Counted from the first letter of the stretch, positions 34,442-47,102 are shown. The stretch is 64,000 nt of DNA from Hymenopus coronatus (GCA_030762935.1 CM060900.1:388143132-388207131); one strand, 5' to 3'. The notes: a model not told the origin generated them from the letters alone. A program made the numbers and translations.

Positions 34442-34784
34442 AGAAAGATAGAAGAGGAATATGACGGAACAGATTTTCTGTAACAGATTTCTGCAAAATT
34501 AATTCAGATTAATTCAACAGCAAATGTGGAACATTAAATATAAATTAATACTTTGTAAAAATATGTGTAGGTGTTTATATTTTAGAACACAAAACACGGA
34601 AAACATTATACGTTTTATGGGAATGGAGGTTAAAATGAAAGAGCATGAAGAACAATTACATGAAGCATTAAAGGGTGAAGGGAGATTTTGTGAAACTAAA
34701 CAAACCTATAATTTCTTCACTTATTATGCCAATAAATAGGACAGGTCCTTGCTAGATCTTTTTCAAGTTTTCTCAAATCATTAT
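34442..34784. other. Spacer with an unidentified 71-codon frame
   Basis: The plus frame at 34524-34739 reads ...MKEHEEQLHEALKGEGRFC..., a charged helical-looking segment. There is no signal peptide, known domain or splice support. I do not assign it. Confidence 0.3.
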
Positions 34785-35007
34785 TTTTTGATAGTATTTA
34801 ACACCCGCAAGCGATGATACTGATGATGCATGGAATGAAGATGGAGCACCGGTGAAATGCGATGGCGGGGAAAACCCGCGATCCCGGAGCAAACCCGCCC
34901 CTGCGCCTCTTTGTCCACCACAAATCTCACAAGCGGTCGCTTGGGGTCGAAACCAGGCCATCTAGGTGAGAGGCGAGTAGTCTAACCGCTCGGCCACGGC
35001 GTGGACC
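34785..35007 (-). repeat. SINE family D, near full length
   Basis: The tRNA-like head at the right keeps GGCCATCTAGGTGAGAGGCG and CTCGGCCACGGCG, the inverse of the A-box region. The body matches 38391-38630. A small internal deletion removes part of the 3' region ('GCTTTTACTACTATGGCACC' of other copies is missing). Confidence 0.85.
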
Positions 35008-35095
35008 TATTTGTTGTTGTTGTTGTTGTTGTGGCACCTATGAACCTTTTTTTCTTTTTTTATCAGAGCTTCTGGAATCGCGAAGCTAAAGGAGT
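35008..35095. repeat. (TTG)n stretch and spacer between two SINE D copies
   Basis: About seven TTG units (35010-35031) and a T-rich run precede the left target duplication of the next SINE. Confidence 0.8.
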
Positions 35096-35307
35096 AGTGT
35101 TTAACGCCCGCTTTAACTACTTATGACAACACAGGCGGTGACACTGATGATACATGAATGATGATGGAGCACCGGGTGAATGCGATGGCGGGAGAAACCG
35201 GAGTACCCGGAGAAAACCCGCCCCAGCGCCGCTTTGTCCACCACAAATCTCACATGCCGTCTAGGTGAGAGGCGAGCGGTCTAACCACGCGGCCACGGCG
35301 CGGCCCA
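35096..35307 (-). repeat. SINE family D with a perfect 10-bp target duplication
   Basis: CTAAAGGAGT occurs exactly at 35086-35095 and 35308-35317, bounding the copy. The head at the right reads CTAACCACGCGGCCACGGCG. About 15 bases of the head are deleted between CACATGCC and GTCTAGGTG. No poly(A) remnant is seen at its 3' (left) end. The intact duplication suggests a fairly recent insertion. Confidence 0.9.
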
Positions 35308-35317
35308 CTAAAGGAGT

Positions 35318-35940
35318 TAAAAATACAGTCTTGCAGAAGGGAACCAGAAGTGCATGTCACTCAAAGGGACGAGCAATCAAAATACTCATAACTAATATTC
35401 TAATACTCAAATGTTCGTCAAAGAAAGGAACATCATATAGGGTAGAGCGGGGCTTTTTCGCTCATGGGGCAATTTTGTTACTGCGCCTGTATTGAGTGCA
35501 GTCGACATCTTCTTACCACATTGCTATGAATTAGTGTAGAAGCAACTGCAGAATAATTTAGCGGTTACTGCTCCAGTTTGGACTGGTAAGAAGAAAAGCA
35601 TTTGAAGGTAAGCAAACCCAGCGCAGTTTTAGCAAAAATAAATATTCCTTCTCATGAACATAAGGGATAAAGCATGAACCAATAGTTAGTTTGCTATAAT
35701 GGAAATTTGTGTGCATGTCCTGCTAGAGGAGAGGCTGACTTCTTTTTGTCCTTCTGCTTTAAAGGAACATAATTTTGAAATAATGCATTTGGGGCTATTC
35801 CGCTTTGTAGTTTGGGGGTTGCCACACTCACTTATCTTTTCTGTATTATTTATTGTAATTGTTCATATTTTTTCTCGTTACGAGAAAAGCCTATATATTT
35901 ATGTACTTCACATTGTTTAAACTTATAAAACCAATGAGTC
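35318..35940. other. No assigned feature
   Basis: Two plus frames (35265-35495, 35699-35920) show no known domain. The second has a hydrophobic stretch (SLIFSVLFIVIVHIF) but no gene context. Confidence 0.35.
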
Positions 35941-35941
35941 A

Positions 35942-36405
35942 GGTAAAAAAATGGAAAGACGAAGATATGGATCATACTGCTTCGAGTGTTCTTCAATAGG
36001 GCCTCAACCTAAGAGGAGCAGCAGTTATTTTCATTGAGCCTTTTTCACACTTAAAGACCAAGTAAATTAAATAAAATCAAGAAATACATTTGGAGACAAA
36101 GCTATATTTCCAGCAATCAGGCAATCTACCGTTTTTAACGAAAATGAGGAGAGAATTCTGGCTGAAAGCCTCAAATATTTAGCTGGTCGTGGATATCTTC
36201 ATATCGCAGCCAAAAAACAAAAAACAAAAAAAGCACATCGTCTCACCTTGGATGAACATTAAGAAGAAGCTGTGGCTAAACGCACGCTGAAAATAGAGAA
36301 AGGAACAATACGCTTGCCAAAGGGATAAAAATGGGTAAGCCTGCAAGTGCTGAAGAGGACATATTGCTGGAAGACGAGGAAGAAAATACTTTTTGTAAGT
36401 AATGC
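35942..36405 (+). pseudogene. psq/pogo-like (Tigger-type) transposase fragments
   Basis: From 35942 the frame VKKWKDEDMDH...GLNLRGAAVIF resembles the opening 'KW.EE.M..A..A...G..S.R.AA..FG' of psq-type helix-turn-helix domains. A shifted frame then gives STVFNENEERILAESLKYLA, like the start of a CENP-B-type second HTH. Lysine-rich and acidic segments (KPASAEEDILLEDEEENTF) follow, as in the C-termini of such proteins. The DDE domain is missing. Assignment rests on motif pattern only. Confidence 0.5.
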
Positions 36406-38390
36406 AAACTAAGATACTTATCATCTAAGTCCATGTTAAAAGGCAACTGAATTAAATGCCAGATACCATGCAGTGTGTTTTGGTGCTGGAAAAAAGCATT
36501 CACCTGTGGCAAGTGTCTGTGATTTTTAATCAGAAGAAACTTTTGAACGATATAGCCCCTGCAGTGAGCGGAAAATCCTCGCTATTTCATGATTTTATTC
36601 TTTTTTTATATCAGTTTTTGTTTTTGAGTTTTGTTTGTTTGTTGTTTCTTTGCTTTTTTTGTTTTTTGTGGAAAATAAGATGATATATTTAGGTAAGAGA
36701 TATACGTTGAATTAACCTACCAAAGTACAAATAAGCTGCAGTAAATGATGTCTTATCAGACGTTAGAGAGGAACAAATACTGTAAATAAAGTATTTCTCT
36801 TACAGAGAAAAAAAATGTCATAAAAGTAATTCTTGAATAAAAAGGCAATCATGTAATATATGTAAACCAAGACATCTTATTGGCAGTCTTTTTTCATTAT
36901 TAATATTTCATATTATACATACTAAGACATAAGAAATAGTTACATTAATGAATATGGCAATTATAACTTGTAATTCAGAATAACTAAAGGGGATGTGTCG
37001 CCTTGTATTTTTTTTAAAATTTTTATAGTGGGGGGGGGTAGTTGCCGACTCTGTCACAATCTTCTTTATGTAAGTTTGAATATAATGTTTTTCTGTGGAT
37101 TGTTTCTGTGAAAAGGTGATTTATTTATTATCGAAATACGCTCTATAACAATCATAGAACTAGTTGAGCTTTTAATGTTATATAATTGCGTTTCCTTCAT
37201 TGCCTAATTTTTATCCAAACTTGAAATGAATGAAGAAGCAATCGTAAATGCGTTAAAATAAAATTCAGTCTCTCTTACTCTAATTGAGCTTGAAACTGAT
37301 GAAATGCTCCTTCTGTTACAGTTATCGTCAGTAAAAGGCAATGCTCCAGGTTCTTCTACTCATACCTACCTGAATAGCATACCTTTGTATTTCGTAATAC
37401 ACATCGAGTTCCTAGTTTTCAAAAAGTCAAGTTCAGTTTAAAATAACATGGTATTCAATGCCAGTGTATCTTTAATCCATTTCCAGTTTCAAAAACAGCA
37501 TCTTGCATCTGTCCATGGCACACAATTTGTATTATCCTTTATTTTGGTTTAAAATAAGAAACTATATTAAGTAACTGCTAGTTACATTCTGTCATATATC
37601 TGTATTCCTTTGAAGATATATTGTTTATTGTATATAAAGAAAATCCAATAAAGGACCTCGTTTATATCTGTAATATTCAAAACCTGTATTATATAGAATT
37701 TCAAATTTTTATTCATCGAATCGTCATTTTTATGGGCTGAATAAAACATTTTCTGTCATTTCTACGGCTTTTCCCATGAGCAACTAATGCATAACATATT
37801 GTGACTGTTGTATACAGGTTAATCTGATGTTTTCCAGGTGCACAATTTTCCAGAACACTCCTGCGATGAACTGACCACATTCAATTTCACTCACACCTCA
37901 GCGCGAATACAAACTCGTGTGGCTATGAGTACTGCAGATATTCCAGCTGTGTGTTTTCTCACAGAACCACAACATGGAAACCTGTCCCGGCCGAAGCCTT
38001 AAGGCCCGATGACAGTAAGTGAAGTACGCCATTTTGCTGCGCGTCGTTTTGCATACGCATACGCGATTCTAATACAACAGCGCAGCGGTAGCGCAGCATT
38101 TGTTTAGCCTCATTCAGAATAAAAGGTAAGCGCAGACACAACATTGGCGCAAGAAATTGCACCAATTTTACTCGCATGTCGTGGAAATCCACAGAATGCT
38201 GCGCAACTCTTGCGTATTCTGTATTTCTTTCTTCATGTGTTACTAGCTTTTGAACTACTCACGGATTACTTCTATACTATCATAGCGCTATTCCATATGG
38301 CCATGCTTTGCCATTTTAAATACTAACGCGAGATTTTAACCTGATGTTTGATTGATACAACATATTTTATGTTGTATATTATTAGCTATG
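36406..38390. other. Long spacer without recognised genes
   Basis: Mostly AT-rich. A G run lies at 37030-37037. A GC-richer patch at 37970-38220 has frames open on both strands and repeated GCGCAG/GCGCAA words, without any known domain. Confidence 0.4.
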
Positions 38391-38630
38391 GGCCGCGCCG
38401 TGGCCGAGTGGTTAGACCACTGGCCTCTCACCTAGACGACCTTGGTTTGATCCCAAGTGACCACATGTGAGATTAGTGGTGGACAAAGCGGCGCAGGGGA
38501 GGATTCTCCGGTTTCCCCAGCCATCACATTCCACCGGTGCTCTATCTTCATTCCATTTATCACCAGTGTCATCATCTGCGGTGCCACAAGTAGTAAAATA
38601 GGGCGTTAAACACTATCCACAAAAAAAAAA
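38391..38630 (+). repeat. SINE family D, full length with poly(A) and target duplication
   Basis: This is the best-preserved family D copy. The class-II-tRNA-like head has a perfect A box (TGGCCGAGTGG, 38401-38411) and a B box with one mismatch (GGTTTGATCCC, 38444-38454). The body follows, and ten A residues end it (38621-38630). ATTAGCTATG (38381-38390) and ATTAGCCATG (38633-38642) form a target duplication with one change. Confidence 0.92.
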
Positions 38631-38642
38631 TAATTAGCCATG

Positions 38643-40149
38643 CTATTGAGTTGAAACCTACGGTAAACTCAGAAGATGTCCGCTTGTAATTTACGACTCT
38701 TGAAGCCCGTGCTAACTTCTTGCGCTACTTTGCGCTGTACTGTGAATTTTCCTTCCTCAGCCCACGCTTATGCTGTGTTATGTTAGTCCTAGGTCTTAAT
38801 TGTGAATGTAGCCTTTCTCTGGTTGCGTGCCAAAGCAGCATTTCTGCTTCTTGGCAGTTCATTGTTGCCCCGTTGATGGTGGCATGCTGCAGTAAGAATT
38901 GACAATGAAATCGGCGAGGAATTCTTTATGAAGAAAGAAAAATTATCCAGAAGAATGGGATATTTTCATCTAGTAATATAAGGACCAGGTGAGAAAACGT
39001 AATGCTTGGATTCAGATTTTTAGCGTGTTTTGTGGCGGATTTTAAGAGAAAGAAGAACATAATTTACTTATGTCTATTTATTAAAGTATTAATAATAATG
39101 ATGATGAAGATAATAAAAGTAATAAAGATAATTATAATATAATAATAATAATAATGACCGTAATAATAATCCCGTGCTGCTAGAGCCTTAACGAGTTGGC
39201 CTCACGCCCACTTACGCATAACAGAGGTGCACGATCACAACCAATACGCAGAGGTGATGTGGTCAGCATTACGCATCCTTAGCCAAAATGTTGTCTATCA
39301 TGGCCGGGATCGCTGCGTATCGTAAACTCTTTACTTTCCTCACCAAGCTGAGCGGGCAGCGGTGCTGTACCCGATACTTCAAATACTCACTTTCAAATCA
39401 GGGGCAGACCGTGACCGGGAACCTGAGGACCACAATCTAGCCCACTGCGGTATAGTAAGGACGCTGGTGATAATACAAATATTAAAACCAAATGTTAGCG
39501 TAATTATGGTTATAGTAAACTAATAAAACTATTTTATGAAGAAGTAATGCGAAAATAGAGAAATAATTGCGATAAGTTTTCCACATAATAAAATTAGCGA
39601 ATAATGTAAAACTTCACAGGCAAAAGAGCTATTACCAAGTATGCAATCCTTTAGAAGTTCGTAGATTTATATATGCAGTTATAACTCCTCGTACTTGATT
39701 CAGAAACTATAATAAATATTCATCTTAAAACAATAGAAAACGCGTACCAAATAGATAAGTTATTGGTCTTCACGAAATGCTGTCATAAAGTTTAACTGGT
39801 ATTGTCCACTCTCATCCCACCCACGCGTACCCTGTGAAAAGGAACTCCGCCTGCCACTGGAGCAGCTAACATGTACTAGAAATCCTGTTACATAACACAC
39901 TAAGCTGATTAAATGTAACATATTTTTATTATGTTTGCGAAAGAGCTAAAATTTAAGGAGTATAACACAACGCTAGGTTAAGTATTCATTTAAAATTATA
40001 CACCATACACTGTATTTAGATTTTTCCAATAGCCTTTACGACGTAAAACTGCAAAAGTGGCCCTGAAATTATACATTTGACAAACCCTTGTGTGTAGTTA
40101 ACTGAGTTATTGGGGCATCATATAAATCCTCCATAGATAGTATTCTAGC
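38643..40149. other. Spacer; GC-richer patch 39165-39465, AAT microsatellite before it
   Basis: Interrupted AAT/ATG triplets lie at 39090-39170. They are followed by about 300 GC-richer bases lacking an open frame, probably an unrecognised repeat. The rest is AT-rich. Confidence 0.4.
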
Positions 40150-40757
40150 TCACATCACTTTTTTGGTACAAAGAGTCATGGAGAATGAGCACTTAAGAAT
40201 AACCATAGCTGTACAAGTCCATGTTTGGATTCGTAGCTTTGAGAGAATTCCAAATGTACGCCTGACAAATGTTCTTCTAGTACAAATTAATGTTACATAT
40301 TTTTCAGAGAGAAATCTGCAATCTATAGGTCCCCTTATATTCTCCGACAGAGAAAACACTTCATGGCAAAAAACTAGAAAGGCAAATTTGGTGTTACTCT
40401 TCCAGGAAATGGCTTTCCTTTTGGAATATTTAACATATTGTTTTCCGGCACATGCAACAGTTAAGAATTTTCGAAATTAGTTCTCTGTGATTTCGTTTTA
40501 AAAGAGTCAACTTCACTACTCAGAAACTCATAGTTTGATTCAGCTGTTGAAAGTAACAAAAAAAAAATAAATAAAAAAAAATTAAAGCACAAATGCCCAA
40601 TCTTGATAGTTTTCACTTTTCGCATGTGCATTCCGTCTAAAGCCTGCAAACAATTTAATACATTTTCTCGCGTTTGCAAGTTCTCTGTAATTCTTAGCCA
40701 TCTACTTTCAGAAAAGTTCAGAAGACATTCTTTTTTTATTTTGTTGCTTAGTGTCAA
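40150..40757 (-). pseudogene. PIF/Harbinger transposase fragment
   Basis: Read leftwards from 40757 the segments are NVLNCLQALDGMHMRKVKT, then STAESNYEFLSSEVDSFK (compare 'FPNCLGAIDGKHV' and 'A.Y.F..VDVGSYGK'), then LPENNMLNIPKGKPFPGRV, FSLSENI and finally TRRTFVRRTFGILSKLRIQT (compare 'RLSRARR.VE.AFGIL...WRI'). The order and spacing match the DDE_Tnp_4 domain. The aspartate of LDGMH is retained, while the second is altered. Frameshifts are present. Confidence 0.7.
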
Positions 40758-40879
40758 TTAACCTGCTAGGTATCCGACGATGAAATCAGTCAAATGAGCT
40801 CGAGATCCATGGAACTTGAAGTACTCGACATTCGTTTTTCAGTGTAACAGAAAATCTCTAAAAACTTTATTCTGGCAGC
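40758..40879. other. Short spacer
   Basis: This may include the rest of the Harbinger N-terminus, but I cannot align it. Confidence 0.3.
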
Positions 40880-40965
40880 TCATCCTAGCCGAGATTGGAA
40901 CTCGGAACCTTTTTGAATGTAAGGTAGAAATTCTACCGCCACACTACAGAGGAGGTCAAGACATT
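40880..40965 (-). repeat. tRNA-like SINE head
   Basis: The minus strand has TAGTGTGGCGG (A box, one mismatch). After 37 bases come GGTTCCGAGTTCCAATCTCGG, whose AGTTCCAATCT resembles a B box, and CTCCTCTG near the 5' end. The acceptor strands do not pair, so a SINE head fragment is preferred over a tRNA gene. Confidence 0.45.
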
Positions 40966-42796
40966 CTTATAGTAAGGAATACTAACTTTGCAGACTTTTC
41001 GTATAATTTTGCACAACGTCGAACTTAAAATTAGGTAGCTGTCCTACCCACCACCCAAACAACTAAAAAAAATACAAAATGAAGCCACAATTCTGCCGAA
41101 AACGAGAATGACAATTCCGTTCAAGTCGGCGAACAAACAGAAAGAACGGAATGAATTTAAAAGCATATCTTATCCAGAAAAGAACGTCCGACTAAACGAC
41201 GTCGGAATCTGGGGTATAGTTTAATTGTCTTTGGGAACAGTGTTGTCTCCCCTAATGTCCCTGAATCTGACCCAATAATAACGAGTATTTTTAAACACCT
41301 TATTTCAATCGAAGTTACTTAATACGGTTGACAAAAATCTGAATTTTAGATTTTCGGATTTGGATATAATAAACGAAATCACGCCTGCAAACATTTTCTC
41401 TTCACAGCAAACAACCGTTCCTTACGAAATAAAATTTTCCAGTGAATATAATGAATCCTCTCTCTGAACCACTAACGTGCATCTTGGCATTAAAGGTCTG
41501 AATGGCAAATCTTAGCTTATCTAGTCAGCAGCAATGAAAATCCATCGCTTGAATTTACGAGTATTCCCGATGAATGCCGAAGCATGTTCGGCGAATTATA
41601 TCCGTGTTCGATGAGCGCTCTTTTGCTGGGGAGGGTCTACGTGAAATAACAGAAAGAAGGCTGCATTTTCATACTCAAAAACTTATGATAATTAAGATCC
41701 AGTTGCAGCTCAAGCAGAAGCACAGACACCGAATTTACATGTGTTAGTTGCAATACACATTATTATAGCAGATATAGGAAATAAAATAAAAATGTGAGAG
41801 GTTATTGCTGCCAAAAAGTAAAGAACGTCAATTATTAACTCTACCGTGAATAAATTTGGAGGTGTAAGAGATACGCGCACCCATATATACACAATGTTTA
41901 TTCACTGCTTCTCACTTAACACCACGAATATTTTAAAAATACCGCAGGGTGCTCAGCTCTTGCAGCACACGAATACACCCAGGCTAATCCCCGTACCGTT
42001 AAAATTAACGTAGCTTACGAAATAAATCCTACTTTCGAGGTGACTGGGTTGAAGTATATGCGCCTATGTACGGCAATTTAATATTTAGCAGGCGATGGTA
42101 AAAATATATTATTTTGGAGCTGAATTTGGATATTTTGAATCTGTGGGAGATCTTAATGCACTCAAATGAATTTTGATTATATTTGATGAATCGTTATTAA
42201 TATTTTACCCGTTTTTATTGCTGTGTACTTGGTTTGGTTTTCTATAATAGTTTGTTAATTATCATCACTTAAAGACTTTATGTGTATTCAAAAATAACTT
42301 TGAAGAGATTGATATCGAGGTACAATGTTTTACAACTCCTTACATCGTATTAACACCTAAACAATAGGAAGATCGGCTTAGAAATACATTAAGCAAAGAA
42401 ACTCCAAGTATGGAAACAATCTATAATTGGTACAGCGATTTTAATGAGATAGTTTTTTCTTTGTGATGAATTTCGTGAAGGAAACCAAATTGCGGCTGTT
42501 ATTGATGAAACTATTGCCATTTGAGCAATACTTGAAGATGGAAAGGCATAATGTAAATTTATTCTCGCCTCATTGGGCTTTGTTTCATTCAAATTCGAAA
42601 CACATTCCATCAACAGTTAGACGTGAGAAAACGCCGGATTCCACATAAGCTGACTTCCAATCATAAACGACATCGCATTGGTTGGTGTAGAAAATCTCTG
42701 GAAACATTCCAAGGCCACACCCTAAAACTCACTTGAAATATCGTACAATTATGAAATTTAGATTAATGATTATGATCCTGAAAAAAAAGTCAATCA
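40966..42796. other. No recognised feature
   Basis: This is AT-rich sequence with short frames only (for example 42389-42613 minus, 74 codons, no motif). Confidence 0.4.
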
Positions 42797-42880
42797 GCTC
42801 AATGGGTGATTCGAACATAACCTAAGCTTACGTTAGAGGCAGCAATACCTTCTACGAGGAGACTTCTACCGCGCCACTGA
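42797..42880 (-). repeat. tRNA-like SINE head, decayed
   Basis: The minus strand reads TGGCGCGGTAG (A-box-like), then GTTCGAATC (B-box core) about 45 bases later. No clear body follows. Confidence 0.4.
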
Positions 42881-43203
42881 AGATGTCCACAATTTTTATG
42901 AAACTTCTGGAACATCTACCACTGGTCAACCATGGCACAAGAGTTAGGGCATGAGTTCTAGTTACGTTGAATCCGGTATAAGGAATGTTATTAGAACAAA
43001 CACCAGAATATTTTAACGTGTTACTGAATTTAGGTAAACTCCCTACATTATTATGTATGAGCATCACATGTTGTATATAACAATGTACATGTTATGTTTA
43101 GGCCAGAGTCTTTTGAGACAGTGGAAGGGGCACCTACGTAACAGACCAAGTCAAGAGTAATCTCTTTTTGTAGATTTGCCCTTTGATCTGTAATTTTACA
43201 AGT
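42881..43203. other. Spacer
   Basis: Nothing recognised before family K copy 3. Confidence 0.4.
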
Positions 43204-43645
43204 CAGATATTTATATTGGTAATTAAGAACAACATTCAGCAATATATTCTTCATTTGAGGACTTATAATTTTACTCATTAAAAGCTATACGTTTTCAGGT
43301 TGTTTTGTACCTCCAACGCACACTGTATATATTCTCTGAGAGCGCGGGTTGAAGGCAAAATCTGGAGGGGGTGGGCCTCGCTATAACGAATTTTTACCGG
43401 ATCTGTGTTTGAAAACTTACAATTTTATAAACCCCCAGGTTCCATATTGAACTGTGAAAACGTGGAAGTAAAATGCATAGTCTATTCTGACAATTCCTAC
43501 GCGTAGTTAAGACCATGCGAAACACATCAGTAGTCAAATTATGTGATTTTTTTTTTGGGGGGGGGAACAAGAAGCAACACATCGAAGTATAGCTTAAAGC
43601 ACCATTTATCAACATATCTGTATCTATATCCTTAAGACCCCGTAT
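43204..43645 (+). repeat. Interspersed repeat family K, copy 3
   Basis: It aligns with 1027-1521 and with the two parts of 30806-31865 through 'GGTAATTAAGAACA', 'TGAGGACTTATAATTTTACTC', 'AAAACGTGGAAGTAAAATGC', 'GTTAAGACCATG' and 'ATATCTGTATCTATA' (each quoted in part). A T10G10 homopolymer pair lies at about 43549-43565. The end ACCCCGTATAAATG shows the uninterrupted site hit by mariner in copy 1. Confidence 0.75.
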
Positions 43646-44084
43646 AAATGAAATATACGTGATGGGAGGTAAATAAGTGAAAATATTTGTAACAGCGTTT
43701 GAGAACGATGTGATGATTTTTTTCCTATTTTTAAAGTTAGTTTTGAGGAAAATTTCAGGATGCTTTTAGAATGGATATTATTACCTACCTCAGACGTTTG
43801 GTCTTTCACCTAACAGTTCACACGGTTGCCCTCCTCTGCCCTTTCCCTATTGTCTGTATGTAAACTCAGCAGAGACAAAGTAGAGGACCGTTCAAAACAT
43901 ATTAGACCATGCCATTTGTGCTTAATTGTTACAATCCTTTTAATAAGAGCACAAAATGGGACATATTAAAATGTTGTATGTATTGTTCCCTACTACATAT
44001 CAAATTAATTGCACTTATTCACCTCACTGCTGTATATTGTGAATTTTTTGTGAATAGATTGTGAAGTCTCCTTTATCTGATCGA
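43646..44084. other. Spacer
   Basis: No feature seen. A minus-strand frame at 43624-43809 has no motif. Confidence 0.4.
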
Positions 44085-44200
44085 GTTTATATAACTTTAA
44101 AATGAAGGAAACATACAGTGATAGACAAAACATCACTACGCAAAAATATAGAACTCATTAAAATTCACACGTTTTCTTAGCGTTGATCATTTTCGAAATA
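44085..44200 (+). repeat. Short fragment of family J
   Basis: GATAGACAAAACATCACTAC, then GCAAAAATATAGA and ATTAAAATTCACACGTTT, correspond to the blocks at 2921-2968 of family J copy 1. The remainder of the element is absent or too diverged to see. Confidence 0.5.
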
Positions 44201-44406
44201 TACGTTGCTAAGGATCACTTAACGGATATGCTTGAAAGTTTGCGAATCCTGGTTTCCTGTCTTTCCATGGAAAGTGCTTGCCTTTTCGTATAAACTTCTG
44301 AACACTGCCTTCTCATGTATAACTAAGCCTCTCTTGCTTAGTTCTAAAGCAAAAATATATTGTAAGGTAACATGTATACAATAATCGCCTTGTGTGTGTG
44401 AGGGGG

Positions 44407-44409
44407 GAG

Positions 44410-44462
<53 letters not shown>
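44407..44462. repeat. (GA)n microsatellite
   Basis: About 25 GA units after a short G run; one C interruption near the start. Confidence 0.97.
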
Positions 44463-44466
<4 letters not shown>

Positions 44467-47102
44467 ACTTTAGTAGAGACAGTCTTGTGAACGTAATTAA
44501 ATCAGTTTTCTATCTCTTATCCCAACTTCAGATGTAGGGGAAAAGGAAGTAGTTATGAAGTATTTAGGACGGAATATTAGCTTATTTTCCAAAGTAGCGT
44601 AAGTTAATTTGATGTGAGAACAAATTCCAAATTTTCAAGAGATACCTTATGCTAATTCTTTATATTATTCTCAATTAATGCTAAAATATTTGAATGTGTA
44701 CATTTCCTCCAATAAAACAAAACAGACAGATTTATAAAATGCTGTCTGGAAAGACATACATAGATAAACATATATCACTTACTGGTGAAACACAACTTTA
44801 ATTAACTTTTAATTTAAGAACATCTTGAAGTTGCATAATAACTACTAATTTCTGCAACGAATTCTAATTTGATATATGATAACATTAGGTGATATTTACT
44901 GTTTCAGAAAAAAACGAAAGCAGAAAAATTACTTAAGGTTTTAGTCTGAAAAATTCGAATAACACAGTATGATATTATGTAAATTACTTTCAGTTCCTCT
45001 GGCAATATTGGCAGAGTGACGTGTACTGTTATTAAAGCTGGCATAACTGACTATGGGATCTATATCGTATTTTCGAAGCAGTGTACCTCGAAACAGTTAC
45101 ACAATTTGTAAATAAAAAGAAATCCAGAAACTCAATATTGAGGGATTATGAGATTTTTTTTTCATTTGCAACAGTCGAAACACGCCTATGTCTTGTACAT
45201 AAAGGGAAAAGGCCAATGACGAGAATAATTCCAGACGTCTATTCCACGTGTGATATTGTAGCAGGCTGACATTTTTGCTCATATAACGAACGAACGTTAG
45301 GTCTGTGTGTGGCGCTGTGAAATGTCACCGAGGATTAGCGAATTCCCGTCCGCAGCTTAGCAAGGAGGTGGCTGGCAGGAGGCAATTTAGCTGGAGCACA
45401 GCAGGTGAAATATGCTCTGCGCAGGCGCCGTCCCCCACTCCCCGCTCGCTCTGTACGAATCTATAATTCTTTGCCTGGAGTGGGATCCAAGAGGGCCATA
45501 ACCCCCTTCTCTTCGCCGATGCCCACAAAACGGTTCCATGATCCCACCCATTTTCATCCGTACTTAGGGAAACAAAAGCCACATCAAGTGGCAATAAAAA
45601 CAACTACCGGTAATATACATGACACAAACAACGAGAACTGACCGCTGATTCCACCAAATTCTCGTTTCTTCCGTTTCCCTTTCCGCCACTTTCACATACG
45701 TCGAAGCTCTCTTTTATTCTTTTTAACTGCCAGTGTTTCAAACTCGATGAATGTCATTGGCATGGGAAAGGCGCTCCTGCCGTTATATACAGGTTTGAGT
45801 TAACTGCTATTTACCGACATACGCGCCAAAGAACGGCGAACCTGAATGTGTCAGCGGAAATGAGGAAGAATGGCACTGGTAGCGACCCAGTGCGGCAGTA
45901 ATTTGTACTACTAAACCGAGAGTTGCAGGGCTGCGGAGTTATGAAGGCTCTAATGAATATAAACAAGGACAAAAGTGCCACTTTCCAAATACACGCACTG
46001 CCACGAGCGAATTGTTTTTCTGCTAGTCTGGACCGTTGGTGTGAGTGGTTCATTGGGGTTCAAGAGGAAGAATAATCAACAAATTTCAACATATATATTG
46101 TAACAAGTGCCATCTGGTGTGGATTTGAGGGCTCGTACACTTTATGGAGGGACGTAAAATTATAGACTACGTATAACCCTAGTTATTTGTTTTGTTCCGC
46201 TTTCTATGAAATCATTATGCTAAATGAAACAGCATAACAAAAAAAAAAAAAAAAAACTACTTCAGATTCACCCATATATTCTCGCTTGGGTATAACTCAG
46301 TCAACTGCTGAAATTTTATACTTTTCGCCATCAAAATCATTTTGGTGATAAGAACAGTTCAGTTTATCGTTCCTGAACAGAAAAGGTTAATAATGGAACA
46401 TTTCCAATAAGAGATACTTTCGTAAAATCTTTCTATTTCCTTATATTCTGTTAGCAATTAACTGGCTTTCCAGAGATACTATTCAGGCAGTTTTCTGAGT
46501 AACAGATTTATAAAGTCGAATACACTCTCTCAAGAAAGTCAGTTACAGTCCAAAGAATGTAGCATTTCCTCTAGATTACGTCACTTGGGAAATTAAACGT
46601 CCTCGTGTGTTTAGAGGCATATGCTAATAGTTAGTACGAGTATTAATTAAAGACAAAGCAAGCAGTAGCTTATATTTTCTTTTCTTCAGAGTTTAAGCGT
46701 TTATTAATGATTAAAATCTATAAGATCCTTGTGACATGGATTTCATAAAATATGTTTCTGTTAAATATTAACAAAAATCTACAAAGCGTGTTATTGAAAT
46801 AATTAAGTGAACCTGCTGTAAACTCTTTATGTGTAATATAGGTATATATATTTATATGTTGCCAATTTTTGACTTAACATTTTGCCTATCTGTATTTATG
46901 ACCTTGTATTTTATTTGAGTTTCGTTATTTAATCAAGTATTGTGCTTGTGTATAGTGAACGCACATGTGCTGTCAATAAGACTTATGATTTGGAGCCGTC
47001 CTTAGGAGCTGCAGCACTTCCATTTAACAGAAATTTGTTGAACTCTTGAAGAATCTTTTGCATTTTTGACTTCTTTGCTATGTTCTTAGATGTCAGATTT
47101 TT
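44463..47102. other. Spacer; GC-rich non-repeat patch 45320-45560
   Basis: Positions 45320-45560 are the most GC-rich part of the window that matches none of the repeat families. They contain CGCAGGCGCCGTCCCCCACTC near 45420 (quoted in part) and several CpGs. Frames are open on both strands (45325-45603 minus, 45405-45641 plus) without recognisable domains. It could be a promoter/first-exon region or an unknown repeat. A poly-A run lies near 46231-46257. The rest is AT-rich. Confidence 0.35.

Noticed and set aside
38391..38465. Functional class-II tRNA gene
   Set aside because: Perfect A box, but the head continues into the SINE D body with poly(A) and target duplication, and recurs in other copies.
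37990..38720. Possible inverted-repeat element around the GCGCAG/GCGCAA words
   Set aside because: I could not find a consistent pair of terminal repeats or flanking duplications.
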